Under the pieces are notes generated by a model. It was not told where the DNA came from. It ran no database searches and saw nothing but the letters and a program-made list of their open reading frames with translations. From Proteromonas lacertae (Eukaryota; Sar; Bigyra; Opalinata; Proteromonadidae), in NCBI GenBank assembly GCA_002245135.1, contig NGBS01000874.1, positions 186,001 to 250,000 on the forward strand: a DNA stretch of 64,000 nucleotides, written 5' to 3'. Both the position numbers and the translations under genes were made by a program. Shown in pieces: positions 49,712-62,239 of the stretch (its first letter is position 1; each line of letters begins with the position of its first letter).

Positions 49712-52595
49712 GTTTTTCATTTTCACTACTTTCTAAAACAGATTCACTCTCTTTTCCTTCATTCTTAACAACATATAAAGAATCATAATTAGCATAAAAA
49801 TCACGAATTATCATTTGTGTAGATGTAACAGTATGTGTTCTAATATCTTCAATATCTAAATACTTTATTTTATTCACAATATCTTTATCGACTATAGAAT
49901 ATAATTCTTTTGCTCTTCCTTCAGCTAATTCAATATTCCATACACCAGCATCTCCTTTCAATTGATAATATGCCATATTCTGCATCACTAATGAATCAGT
50001 TTTGTAATCTTTAGATTTCATAACTAACTGTAAACCATGCGGAGGTGTACCACCATGGGTTAAATCAATACAACTACCTTGTACTACAATATTAGTTAGT
50101 TTATATTCAGCATAAACTAGTCCTCCAGTTTGTAAAACATTATCTGAACTCATTTGTATATTATCTAAATCGTGTTCTGCTTTATAAGTTTGAACAATCC
50201 ATGATTCAGGAGTTTCTGTTCCCATTGTTAATACTTGTTTCTTGGGAGGTTCTAAGAATAACGCTTCATTATTTGAATTAATTCCAACAAATCTGTAAAA
50301 TCTTTTTAGAGGAAATGAACTGATTTCTCTAGATGGATTTAAGTAGATATATATGTCTATATAATCTTTCAAACCATTTCTTAATGTGTCAATTATTCCC
50401 ATTATTCTCTGACATTCTTCACTTAGTGGATTTACTATTGCTTCTATGCTTACTACTGGATAATTCTTATCTTTCTTAACAGCTTCATTTTGTTGCTTTA
50501 ATAATACATATTTATATTTCTTAGGTAATTCTAAGGATCTAATTGAAGAGGATGAATGAGTATGAATGTAAGATAGAAATAATAAATATGTAATGGTTTC
50601 ACTATATTAATAATAATAGTATAATATTATACAATTTATCTTTATGTGGTTGACCTACAATAGTCTTATAAGCTTGATTATTACTGTTTTTCTCTGTATT
50701 CTCCAATATTCCTAAGTCTTCACTTAATATTGTATCTATTTCTCTAATTATTCTTCCATTATAGAAGAGTGTTGCTACATCAGCTTCAATATTGAATGAA
50801 GAAGGTATTTCTGGTGGAATATATAGATTTTTAGCTATTTATAATATATATATAAACATACACTCAATCATTTCTTTCAAAGTCTTCTCATTATCATATA
50901 ATCCTTTATATCTCATATAAAACAACTTCTTCACTAATTCAAGTGTAATTTCAGTCTTTGCACTTTTATATCCGATTAAATCACTGAAGAACAATGAAAC
51001 ATACATTGAAGCTTTTGCAACATCATCATAATCATATCCAATAGAAATAGCTCTAGATATAAAATCTCCAATTTCATTGTTGGGTAATTTTGAATTATGA
51101 ACAAAAGAAACTCGAACGTTTATATTGGAGAGAATATGTTCAAAGAATTGAATAGTGAATTCCCACATCTAGTAATACAATAAAATACATAAATATATTT
51201 ATACTTCTGATTTACTATAATCACCATATAAAATGTAATTATGAATAAAAATATTATCTAATGGAAGTTTATTATAATAATATTTAATATGATTCATATA
51301 ATATTCAGCTGAATTTGTCATTTCAGGACTGTATGATAATAATAATACATATTCTCTTTTCTATAATATAAATATATAAATATATATAATATACATCAAC
51401 ACTTTGTATGAATTGAGGATGGTATTTCTTATAAGTTCCACTTGATTTACAATAATATTCCAAAATATCCGTAGAATCAGTAACTTCACCATTATAGACT
51501 AATCTTTGTAATTCATATAGTATTGGACCAATGTAATTCATCATTGAATTTAAGTCTGCGTTTGGATATACTAATCCATTAATTGTCATTAATGGAAATG
51601 ATGTTAAACCTTTGGAGATTAGATAAGATGTTGATATTCTAATTCTATCATCAACTATATCATATATAATAATAATTTTTAATATTGATACATTCATCTG
51701 TCTTTATTATATCTAATAATTCATCATATTTAATTGGTTTAATTGTTTTACTCTTTTGCATTGCAGTTACTCCTTTTAGTATAAGATCTTTCACTTTGGG
51801 TACTTCTTGAATTGATTGGAATTGATTTAAAAATGATTGAATTACTTGTTTAGAATATTTTGTGTATAAATATAAGAACACTTTATTGAATATTCTTGTA
51901 TTTATTTTACTCTCTTCTATATATATATTAATATTGTATATGTATATACCATCAATAGTATTACTTTCCATCTCTTCACAGTTATTCCAATCAGTTCTAT
52001 TGCATTTCACTAAGTTAGGATCACTTAATATTACACCAAATCTAACAGGAACATTCATACTTACATAATATCCTATTCCTCCTAAAATATTCAAACCTTC
52101 TACTGTAGATGGATTAATGACATATATCACATTATATAAGTTCTTTTTAACAGAAGGTAATTGCCAACTTGGTTGTAATATATATCTTATTGAACCACTC
52201 CATCTTTTATAACGTGAATCTTTTTCTAAGTTGTTAATGAAATAGATGGATTGTTTATAGTTATTATCTAGTAAGTTGATTCTTATTATATCACTTACAT
52301 CCTGAGATATTTCATCATCTTCATCTTCATCGTCTAAGTCTCCAAATATACTACCTAATTCATCATCTTCTTCAGATTTTTGTTTTTTGTTTTTCTTATT
52401 TGAATTATACATCTTCTCATAATGACGAATAATTTCTTTATCTAAATCCAATTTGTTTAATAATAAATCATTATTTATATCGTTCATAATCATCTTTTGT
52501 ATTTTAAAATAATTGAAATTGAATGGATCTAAATAGATACTTTGGCCATTAATTAGAAGTTCATTAACACCAGCTTGAATATTGGTTTGTCTATT

Positions 52596-52664
<69 letters not shown>

Positions 52665-53872
52665 GCATCTATATACAGTGAATCTAATTCCTTCTGCACT
52701 TTTGGCTCAACTTTTACTCTTGATATTGAACTAACTAAACTTGGAAAATTCCAACTAATATCTCTCAACTTATCAAAAGGTTCAGCTGATTGTGTAATCA
52801 TTTCTATACTCTGAATACCTAAATTCTGCATTTCCCATATATCAATAACTGAATTCTCTTCTTCAGATAATAAACTCTCTTTGAATTGAATGATTTGATT
52901 GGTTTGATTGGGATATCTCTCTTTAAGTTTGGTTATATTGAATCCTTCAATTATTTCATGTATTTCATCTTGAGATGATTTATCTGATTCTTCTGTGTTT
53001 GTGTTTGATTTGGTATTATCTACTTTTCTATCATCTAAGGTTTTATATTCCATTTAAACAACAGAATTAATGAAAATAATTAAATTCATTCATTTAAAAA
53101 ATGATATATTTTTTATATCTAAAAACACTGAATAACCTACTAACTCTGTTTTATCTCTAATTATTTCAGTTGGAATTACTCTCAAGATGTAAATGAGTTT
53201 ATTTTCTTTCACTAATGGTAATATCTTTTTATGATATTCTTTGAGTTGTTTAGATGTAGGATTTCCATAGAGCACTATCTTATAGTTTGAATTCAAATCA
53301 GAAAATGGATGGATATGATCACCGTTGTACATTCCATTTCTTATTACATTAGTATCAGCTATGTAACTCGTTAAAGCTTTTTCTATATCTTTAATATCAC
53401 AATAACTCGTTTGTCCAATATCGTACCATAAACCTATCAATAATCAGAATATTATAATAAATACCTTTACACTTGCTGAATCCCTTTGATAATTTTGCTA
53501 TTTCATATTGGGCTTGAACCGCAACACTAGATCCTTTCATACTTACTCCATACTTTACAAAACTAGCATGGTGCTTTGATAATATCTTTTCTACTGTTTT
53601 GAAAATATAATCATCGATTAACTCTGGGGTTGTAGAATTGAGATCTTCAATTACTGGGAATTCTTCAATGTAACGCCAATACAGTTCAGGCTGAAACTCG
53701 CTTACAATTTCCCTACATTGTCATAATTGTGAATATACCCTGCTTCTTCAATTGAACTAACCTTTGAACGTGGCCAACTACTAATCAGTTTAGTCTCAAT
53801 TCTTCTGCTAAATTCTGCATTGCAAAGCAACAGAAGAGATAGAAGTGCTAAGACAAGCGATAATTTTATCAT
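48682..53872 (-). CDS. UGGT: UDP-glucose:glycoprotein glucosyltransferase
   Basis: It starts [21 protein letters not shown], a signal peptide. Thioredoxin-like UGGT folding-sensor domains follow ([41 protein letters not shown]), a beta-sandwich region (NAMTxxSWIVQ-like [18 protein letters not shown]), and a C-terminal GT24 catalytic domain with [12 protein letters not shown] (the DxD metal site), [29 protein letters not shown] and [11 protein letters not shown]. It reglucosylates misfolded glycoproteins in the ER. The protein ends EIEMKYN, with no KDEL/HDEL-like signal. Introns are GT-AG except 53054-53107 (AT-AA). One intron holds a long (TAA)n run at about 52600-52664. Confidence 0.93.
52600..52664. 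repeat. (TAA)n microsatellite inside a UGGT intron
   Basis: More than 20 tandem taa units lie within the intron that separates QKELDSL from [12 protein letters not shown]. It is the longest pure triplet run in the window. Confidence 0.95.
53054..53107 (-). other. Candidate U12-type AT-AA intron in UGGT
   Basis: A 54-nt, phase-0 intron: donor ATATCATTTTTT, branch-like ttcattaat, 13 nt from its AA to a 3' end TTTAA. It contains an in-frame TGA, has no AG before the next exon, and its removal joins FLDIKN to MEYKTLDD as expected for UGGT. Confidence 0.65.
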
Positions 53873-53977
53873 TCCAGAAGAATTTCAAAATACAATATCA
53901 AACCATTCTCAAACATATTATAATATATTCAATTTTTTGTCGTTTGTAGACATCGTTTTTATTGAATAATATAAAAA

Positions 53978-54532
53978 ATGAAACGTTCGAAGAAATACCA
54001 AGATGCTATACAATATCAAGATCAAGACATACCTGATTTTCTAAAACCTTATAGTAATTTGTTAAAAAAGCCTAAATATACGGATGATGATGAAGATGAG
54101 GAAAAAATTGTAGATGAAGAAGAAATTGAAAAAAATAAGAAAGAAATGGAAGAATTACATGTATAATATAGGTTGATGCATAATAAATAGAAAAAACAAG
54201 AAGAAAAGAAGAAAGAAGTAAAGAAAAGGTATTTCGTTTCTATTTTAATATGTTATAGAATTATGAATTCTTGTGAAGATGAAGAAATTGAAAGAAAAGC
54301 AATTGAAGAGTTTAAAGAAAAGGAAGAAAATAAAATACTGAACAGTGGTAATAAGAATGATAAAGAAGAAGTAAATAAAGAAGTAAGAGTGAAACCAATG
54401 TTTAGATCTAACAAAAAATCAAATAAGACTGTGGTTACAAACCAACCGAAAGTAAAAACAGCTATTCATGTTAATAAAACATTAAATAATAAACAATTGT
54501 TAAGTTTTAACGATGACGATGATGATGAATAA
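53978..54532 (+). CDS. KIAA1143/DUF4604-like small acidic protein
   Basis: Three exons start MKRSKKYQDAIQYQDQDIPD. The central part is highly charged and probably coiled (EEEIEKNKKEMEELH). The C-terminus NNKQLLSFNDDDDDE resembles the SLLSFDNEDE ending of KIAA1143, and the N-terminal DIPDFLKPYSNLLKKP resembles its PAFLxxFK motif. Members are small nuclear proteins of unclear function. The assignment rests on these two end motifs only. It is divergent from UGGT, with 105 bp between start codons. Introns lie near 54163-54192 and 54228-54258. Confidence 0.5.
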
Positions 54533-54690
54533 TTTTTGTACTATATAAATATAGATTTTGTGTATAATAAGTATATAATATTGGATGTTTTTGTTTGTTT
54601 ATACTTTAAAGTAAATGTATTATTTCTGACATGTCAATATGTCAAACGTAATTGGAGGTTTGAAGGTTTGAAAAGAAGATTTTTCATATC

Positions 54691-57017
54691 ATGCAATCGA
54701 CAAATCCTTTGCTCTATCTTAAGCCGGAATATCAGCTTGTATATTGTCATATTTTGATTGATAGAAAAAATTGAAGGAAAATCTCAATTATAAAGTATCC
54801 ATTTTATTAGAGAAGGTATTTAATTTCTAGGTTAATAAGGTCATATCCTCCAGAGAAAATGTAAATGTGTATGAAGTTCAGAAAGATGATAGCGAAGAAA
54901 TTTTAACAATGAAAGTGTTAGTTTGTAAGAAAGAACAGTCAAAAATATATGAGTTTGTATAGATATATGTTTTTATTGTATTTAGAAAAATGCTTATTTT
55001 GTAGTAACTCAGGATATTGTAGATCAGGTCAATATACGTTATATCCCATCAGAATCAGGTATTCTAATATTCAGACCATATTATACAAATGGATCTTTAG
55101 CAAAATCAAATGTTCTAACATACTTCAACTCCAATAGCAGATTAGATTTTCTTAAAGAGATATGTGTAAAGTTAAGTGAATTACACAATAACAATCTCAT
55201 TCATGGTAACCTCAAGCCATCCAATATATTAATAGATGATGATAATCATTATATATTAACTGATTTTTTTCAATTATTGTTAGATTATTCTCCAGCAAAT
55301 CCAAATAATATTCCACTTACTAGTTACAGATACAAAAGCCCTGAGTTATTAAAAGAAGAAGAATATGATATTAGTACTGATGCGTGGAGTTTTGGATGTA
55401 TATTATATTATATTTATACTGGAAAAACACTCTTTAATGATAAAAATATTGACAAATTATTTGATCATATTTGTAGTGGTAAATTTGAGAATATAAAATC
55501 ATTAAAATCAAGTAAATGTAATGATATAATAAATAAATTACTCTCTACAACTATATGTGTAGAATCAGAAGAAAGACTATCAATTGATGATATTTTACAT
55601 CAATTAGATGAAATAAAGAGTTATGATGATGTAGATGAAATGAATATGTCTACTACTATAAGCAATAGTGATATAATGGAAGAGAGTAACAGTAATAATA
55701 ATAATAATGAAGTGTTATTATCTCCTTCAGATGATAATGATAATAATAATAACACAGTAACAAGTCCAGAATCATCATTGAAATCTAGTTTATATAGCAG
55801 TATAAAAAGAAATGATTTTAAGAAATCAATGGATTCTAGGATATTGAATATTCCAAGTATTAATATAATATTATAATAAATATTTAATATTAAATAGTTG
55901 GATCATCACCTGGAACTCATAGTTTGTTTCATTTAAAACCAAATTTTAAATTAGTATTATTCATATATATATATTCTTCTATTTCTAATAATGAATAGAA
56001 ATCCATATCTTATGAATTTAATATTGATAAACGCTCTGAATTGTTTTCATCTTCCATAATTAAAAAGATATCAATTTTACCTTGCTCTGCAACTTATACT
56101 ATCAAAAATATAGATAGTAAGAAAGTAAATATTGTTAAAATAATTGATGTGAAAAATATTCCAATCGCTACAATTAGAGCATTTGTATTTAATATTTATT
56201 TTATTTTATGTATAATATTAATAGGAAAGAAAATCTCAATCAATTCGAAACGTAAATTATCAATACAACATTCAGTTAATTGAATGTTATTATTTTCAAA
56301 ATGAACATGCTTTTATATCAATATTTCCTTATTATAAGAATGGGTCTTTAGAAGATATTGAAATGGAAGACATTACTTCAATCTATAACAATGATGAGAT
56401 TAGATCAGTCTTATTATTTGATTTATGTAAAAGTATTCAAGAGATGCATAGTAATATGAAATTTCATGGAAATATAAAACCATCCAATATACTTATAGTT
56501 GATAATATTGATGAAAATGATAATGGAGATAATGATAGTAGTATTAGTTATATATTAACTGATTATTATTTGAATGATATGTATTTAAGTAGTAACAACA
56601 ACAACAATATGAGATTATCAAAAGATTATATGTATATGTGTCCTGAGATGTTGAAAGGTAAAATATATGATAATAGTTGTGATATATGGAGTTTTGGTTG
56701 TATTTTGTATTATATTTACACTGGAAAGGCATTATTTAATGGAAAAAATGGTAAAGATATTTTGTTGGATATATATGACAAAATGGAAAATAAAGAAGAT
56801 AATATAAAGATAAATGATGATGAACAACTATCTGAGTTATTGAGAAATTTAGTATGTTTAGAGAAAGTAGATAGATTCACAATTGAAGAGGTTATATATG
56901 AAGTTGTTAGTATTTATATGATTATATATAATTTTTTTTTTTTTAGAGATATTTTATGGAGCTGAAGAAGAGGAAGTTATTTATGAAGAAGATGTTGGTG
57001 AGGAAGATGAGATATAG
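54691..57017 (+). CDS. Tandem double pseudokinase
   Basis: It starts MQSTNPLLYLKPEYQL (54691); an intron after LNYK sits at the same place as in the pseudokinase-LRR gene. Domain 1 has beta-3 ILTMKVL, HGNLKPSNILI for HRDxKxxN, LTDFFQ for DFG, YKSPELLKE and DAWSFGCILYYIYTGK. An Asn/Ser linker is followed by domain 2, with VNIVKII, HGNIKPSNILI, LTDYYL, MCPEMLKGK and DIWSFGCILYYIYTGKALF. An acidic tail ends VGEEDEI. Both domains lack the catalytic Asp and the DFG Gly, so neither should transfer phosphate normally; the ATP-binding Lys is kept. The layout is reminiscent of JAK-like or GCN2-like tandem arrangements, but with no active partner. Introns (about 55860-55901, 55951-55994, 56171-56220, 56911-56946) are GT-AG. 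Confidence 0.75.
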
Positions 57018-57088
57018 TAAAATATATAATAATTATTCATTTAATAAATTGTTGAATTATTAAAAACAAAAAATTCTATATATAATTA

Positions 57089-58690
57089 TTATTTATCATT
57101 ATTAATTTCTTCATTATTCTTTTCATTATCATCTCCAATATTATCGTTATTCGCTTCTCCTCCATCTTCACCACCATTCTCATTCTCGTTATTATCTTCA
57201 TCGTTTTCAATATCATCACTATCACTATCACTATCATAATTAAATCTATTCTCCATATGTCTACATACCCCATTATCAAATATATATGTACTTGGTTTAC
57301 AAAACAAATATGGCTTAACATAATAATCAACAACTTCATGAACAGATTCTAATCTTTCATCGTTATTGCAAATGATTCTCTTATCTAAATCATTACCTTT
57401 CTTCAATTCTAAATCATCCAATTCAATATCTTTATTCCAACCTAATCTGTATATTAACTCTTTCACTACTACATCACAATCTCCAAGGAGTTGTATATCA
57501 TATTCATCAGGTTTTCCTACAATTTCTCTATTTATTAATACCACAGGAGTATCACTATTTGAATAACCAACCATTCTATTTACTGGAGAAACTTTTAAAC
57601 TTGAACCAATAACAAATATTAAATCACAATTTTCCATATCTTTATGAACATTATCATGATAAATATCTGGTAATTGTTCACCAAAGAAGACAATGGATGG
57701 TTTCATTACTCCTCTTTTCATTATACCATCACTATAATAATAGTAATAATATAAATATAAATACATTTCAATAGGTTGACAATGATTACAATAAGCCACT
57801 TCTCCACTACGAATATTATCAATAATTGTATCAAAATTAACTTCATAACCACAGTGAGTACAACTGGCTGTATTATAAGAACCATGACATTGGATTACAT
57901 TCTTTATACCTACTTTATTCTCAAGTCGATCAATATTCTATATATAATTATATAATTATTTCTACTATTTATACCTGTGTATAATTCCTTAACAATTTGT
58001 TATGATCTTCAATTAATTTAATAAATTTATGTGTTATTGATGGATTATATGAATCTTCTGATTGAAATAACATTTTTGAAACTTTATAAAATGGTTCTGG
58101 ATTTATATTAAAATATCTTTTATCAAATACATCTTGTGGATCTGTTAAATTAAAGTTTAAATCTTTTACCAGATTGTATAAACCATTCTTTGATCTAAAA
58201 TCTGGAATTCCACAAGATGTACTTATCCCAGCACCACTAATTACTGCAATTTTGTGACTTTTATTTATTAACATGACTACATCATCCATTGTGTTATAGA
58301 TTGGTAGCTTTTTTCTAACATTCATAAATAACTGATCCACTAGTATACTAATCAACTGTGGAACTGTAAATGTGTTAATTACTGTTTCCATTGAAGGATC
58401 AGTTGATATATTTAATACATGTAATATATCTGTATTTGTTAGATTCTTTCTAGCAAGACTATATATAAAAAGACTTAAATTTTCTTTAGAACAGAACCTT
58501 GGCATATCATCACTATCTGATGATGAAGAGGAAGGTGGTTGTTCTACATTTGCATCTTCTTCTTCCATTGGATTTCTTAATTCTTCAATTTCGCCTTCTT
58601 GTTGCTCTGCTTGAGGTGCTTGTGGTATTTCTTCATTCTATAAAAACAAATGCATAATTTAATATGTACTACATTAACACTAGGTTCCAT
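57089..58690 (-). CDS. SIRT1-type NAD+-dependent deacetylase
   Basis: It starts MEPSNEEIPQAPQ (58690) with a short first exon. An acidic Ser-rich N-terminus is followed by a class I sirtuin core: GAGISTSCGIPDFRS, LLRNYTQNIDRLE, catalytic QCHGSY, zinc pairs CTHCG and CNHC, KPSIVFFGEQLP, VIGSSLKVSP, LINRE and LLGDCDVVV. These match the SIRT1/Sir2 branch. It should remove acetyl groups from histones or other proteins in the nucleus. A long Asp/Glu/Asn-rich tail ends ENNEEINNDK. Introns lie near 57733-57766 (GTATTT...TAG, joining QPIEI to DGIMK), 57936-57975 and 58637-58680. Confidence 0.92.
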
Positions 58691-58869
58691 ATAAGCGAGA
58701 AATTAAATTCAAAAAAAAAAATGCAAAAAAGAACAAAGACAGAATCAAGCCTGTTTATTATTTATATAGTAAAAAAACTTGTTTACACTACTAAAACAAC
58801 TAATTCAACAATAACATAATATTATATAATGTGAATTACAAATAAAAAAAGGAATTAAACTTAATAAAT

Positions 58870-60208
58870 CTATATCTGAGCAATTTTTGCTCTTTTTGAA
58901 GTACGTTCTGGCTCACCAGTGTATGGATTAGTTCTAACAGTAGCAACTCCTTCCATTTGTTTATCATCCTTCAAAGTAGGTACATTCTGTTGCTGTGAAG
59001 AGTGATGAGCTGCAGCTTGTTGTTGTTGTTCCATAACCATTGGAATAGGTGTTTGAATAGATGTTGCTGATGCATTAGAATTTACATTACTGTTTGAAGA
59101 ATTAGCTTGAATTATATTTGGATTAGCAATATTAACATTAGTAGCAATCTGTGAAGCATTTAAATTTGATAAAATCGGTGTATTATTCTCTCTCTCCAAT
59201 TGTTTCATTGATTTTCGCTTATTTTTCCTAATTGCACTATTCCATCTATTTTTCACACAATTATCACTTCTTCCAGGTAATAGCTTTGCTATTTCAGTCC
59301 ATTTATTACCATATTGATTATGACCTTCTTGTAATATTCTATCTTCTTCTTCAGTCCAATCAGCTCTGACTAATTGTGGATGTAATTGATTATACCATCT
59401 ATCACGACATTGTTTACCTATTCTTCCTGGAATATAACTTGCTATTCTACTCCATTTAGTCATTCCATTCTTAATACATTCAATAATAATAGCATCTTCT
59501 TCTTTACTCCATCTTCCTTTCACTAAACCTGGTTTTAACACTTTTTGCCATCGATGTAAACACTGAATATCTGATCTATGGCCTCCTAGGAATTCCTGAC
59601 TAATTCTTTTCCAATTCTTGGGGCCTATTGATTGAACGCCTTCTTTTAATTTCTCATCTTCTTCTTGAGTCCATTTACCACCACCTAAAGCATATTTCTT
59701 TGACATTGAAGTAGGTGATGATCCAGATGGTGGCTGTTGCTGTTAAATTTGATGGAGTTGAGACTACTACAGCTGCATTAGTAGCTACACCAGTAGGTAC
59801 TGTTGCTGATGGTGGTGGTGTGGTTGTTATTATACCGTTGTTAGGGACTATCACTACACTTGATTGTTGCTGTTGAATTGTTATTGTATTATTGTTATTT
59901 ATGTTATTTGGGGGAATTAGTGTAGAGGTTGTAGTAGTTATATTCTTTGGAGACGATTCTGCCTCTTTCTATATGGTATATTATAGAATAATGTATACTT
60001 TTGAACGTTTGTTTGTTGTATTCTGCATTTCAGGTAGAGGTATTGGAATAGGAGCTAATGGTGAGGATGCATCCATCTAGAATACTATATATTTCAAATT
60101 AAAATACAATTGGTGGTTGCGGTAACTGAGTGTTGTCGGCTTTAGTCTATATGGAATAATATAAAAATATACTGTTATGGTATTCATCTGTTGGGTTGTT
60201 TTAGACAT
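58870..60208 (-). CDS. Three-repeat MYB transcription factor (3R-MYB)
   Basis: It starts MSKTTQQMNTITT (60208). Introns lie near 60160-60175, 60075-60110 and 59972-60000. A Pro/Thr/Asn/Gln-rich N-terminus is followed by three MYB repeats with regular Trp spacing: GGKWTQEEDEKLKEGV, KGRWSKEEDAIIIECI and RADWTEEEDRILQEGH. IPGRIGKQCRDRWYNQLHP and LPGRSDNCVKNRWNS are typical of c-MYB-type 3R proteins, which regulate cell-cycle genes in many eukaryotes. A Gln/Asn/Ala-rich C-terminus ends SKRAKIAQI. One extra base near 59744 (AAT TTA A CAG CAA) must be skipped to connect the clear N-terminal frame to QQQPPSGSSPTSMSKKY; otherwise the protein would start at MSKKYALGGG (59706). Confidence 0.88.
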
Positions 60209-60799
60209 TTCTTTTGAGTGATTTAAATCTGTGTTTGGGTAAGTCTGAAAAACAAAGTTTTTGAAGGGGGTTTGATTTATAAAAAAATATAATGCTGATA
60301 ATAGGCTTGTAGAAAATAAATAGCTAAAATGCTATGGGTTTTTATAGTGGTTTTATTACTCGTTTTATAGTGGTTTTATTGAAAACGAATCAAATACCGA
60401 CTTTTCTTCTAAAATAGATTTTGATTATTTTTTCGATTTTTGAGAGAACTAGAAGGAATTGAAGAGCAAAACTTCTTGTGATACTTTTTGATGATATTGT
60501 ATAAAGATCAAACATATTAAATAAGGCACAGAGATAATTTGTAACGATATTAATAATTAGACAAAAATAATTGTGACTAAATACTTTAATGTATTATTAA
60601 CTACATAGATATTCTTTTCAAAGGATATAAACATTAATTGTTCTTCATCATAAATCTAAGCAATTTTGAAGTCTGAATCTATTTACATTCCCTGGATCAT
60701 CATTATAATTATAATTTGAATAGCTAAAACCTCTTCATAAAAAGATTTAAAAATAAATGATACAAAACGACTAGTATTTTAGAAAATCTTAAAAATATT
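60209..60799. other. Gene-free interval
   Basis: A 591-bp A+T-rich divergent spacer between the MYB and carrier genes. It holds a short direct repeat (tatagtggttttatt, twice near 60344-60380). No ORF or RNA gene was recognised. Confidence 0.45.
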
Positions 60800-62110
60800 A
60801 TGGAATGGGATTATGATGATGACGATAGTGGAGTAGAGTTGACTCAAGGAGATAAAATGATTTGTGCAGGTCTTGCAGGAGCTATAACTACATTTGTTAT
60901 GAATCCTTTAGAAGTTATGAAAACTCACATGCAAGTATTTGTTTAAATATTTAATAATTAGTTGAACTTGATTACAGATCATAGATCAAATATCTTTGGA
61001 GTATTTACATTTTAGTTAATCTTCTATTTTGTATTTAGATTAAAAGAGCAAAACATAAAATAATATATCCATTTAGACTAGCTAAAGCTATATATCAGCG
61101 TTTGGTATGTCTTTATTATTTATATTATGAAAATAGGGAATTAAGACATTATGGAGTGGGGCAGTATTGGCTATTCTTTCAGCATTACCAAATCAAGTAT
61201 TATATTACTCAAATCTGGATAAATTCAGAGAATCTCTACAAGATTCAATTTTTGATACAAAGTAAAATTATATATAATAAGTATCTATATAAATAGAACA
61301 CAATTCTTTGCATATTCATTATCAGGTGCATTTTCAAGGGGAATAGCTGTGTCTATTTGTACTCCAATCGAATTAATCAAAGTAAGACAGCAAACTGTGT
61401 ATAATTATTGAATTATTATTATGTATAATAAATAAAATAGAATGTCCAGATCTATAGTAGACACTATAAAGAATGTAAAAGCAGAAATTGATCGTGAAGG
61501 AATCTTATTTTTATATAAAGGATTTGGATCAACATTATTTCGAGATATTACATTTTCATCAATCTATTGTTATTTGTATTTATATTTCATTATTAAATCT
61601 TTTCTTTTATATTTATATATATATATATTTAGATATTCTCGTTTTCGTACATTTTACAGTGTAGCATTTGATAAAAGCAGAGATAATAGTATTTGTATAC
61701 TTTTAGGAGGGTTTTCTGGAGCAAGTATTGCATCTATTATTACAGCTCCAATTGATATTATCAAAACATCAGTTCAAGTATATTTTATATTTCTAATAAT
61801 GTTTATATTATTGTTATTAGTTGAGTTCTCAAAAAAAGAGTGGTTTTGAAATACTTGATCATATTAAAAAGGTATTTCTTTTTCTTTTCTTTATATTTGT
61901 GATGAATAGAAACATGGAGTTTGGGCTTTATTTCGAGGATGTATTTTAAGAGGATTACAGTTAGGAATAATGATGACAACATATGAAATGTGGAAGAAAT
62001 ATTATAAGAAGAAGAAGGAAATTCGATATAAAGGTAAAAAATTTGTGAAAAAGACAAAAAGAGATATGATGATAAGTGATGAGGATTTTTCGAGATGTCT
62101 TGATTCTTAA
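60800..62110 (+). CDS. Mitochondrial carrier family protein (SLC25A39/40/MTM1-like)
   Basis: It starts MEWDYDDDDSGVELTQGDK (60800). Three carrier repeats show the Px[DE]xx[KR] signature: NPLEVMKTHMQ, CTPIELIKVRQQ and APIDIIKTSVQ. LWSGAVLAILSALPNQVLYY and LYKGFGSTLFRDITFSSIY match the matrix-helix regions, and ALFRGCILRGLQLGIMMTTYE matches repeat 3. Resemblance to the SLC25A39/40 (Mtm1) branch is moderate; the substrate is not certain. A basic tail ends DFSRCLDS. The first junction is either one long intron (60934-61038) or a 12-nt exon flanked by a GT-AG intron and a possible ATATC...TAG intron (60990-61038). Others are ordinary short GT-AG introns. Confidence 0.8.
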
Positions 62111-62239
62111 TGTTATTTGTATTTGTTATAGTTCATGAAATTAAATTAATATATTTGTTTAATTCTTCTTATCTTTTGTTTTTTGAAATGAAAAATTGAA
62201 TAGATTTGATTCCTATCAAGCCACATTTTCATATTTTCG

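Noticed and set aside
54819-54835. 15-nt intron (GTATTTAATTTCTAG) in the double pseudokinase gene
   Set aside because: A 36-nt intron starting at the upstream GTATCC fits better and matches the intron after LNYK in the related kinase at 1220.
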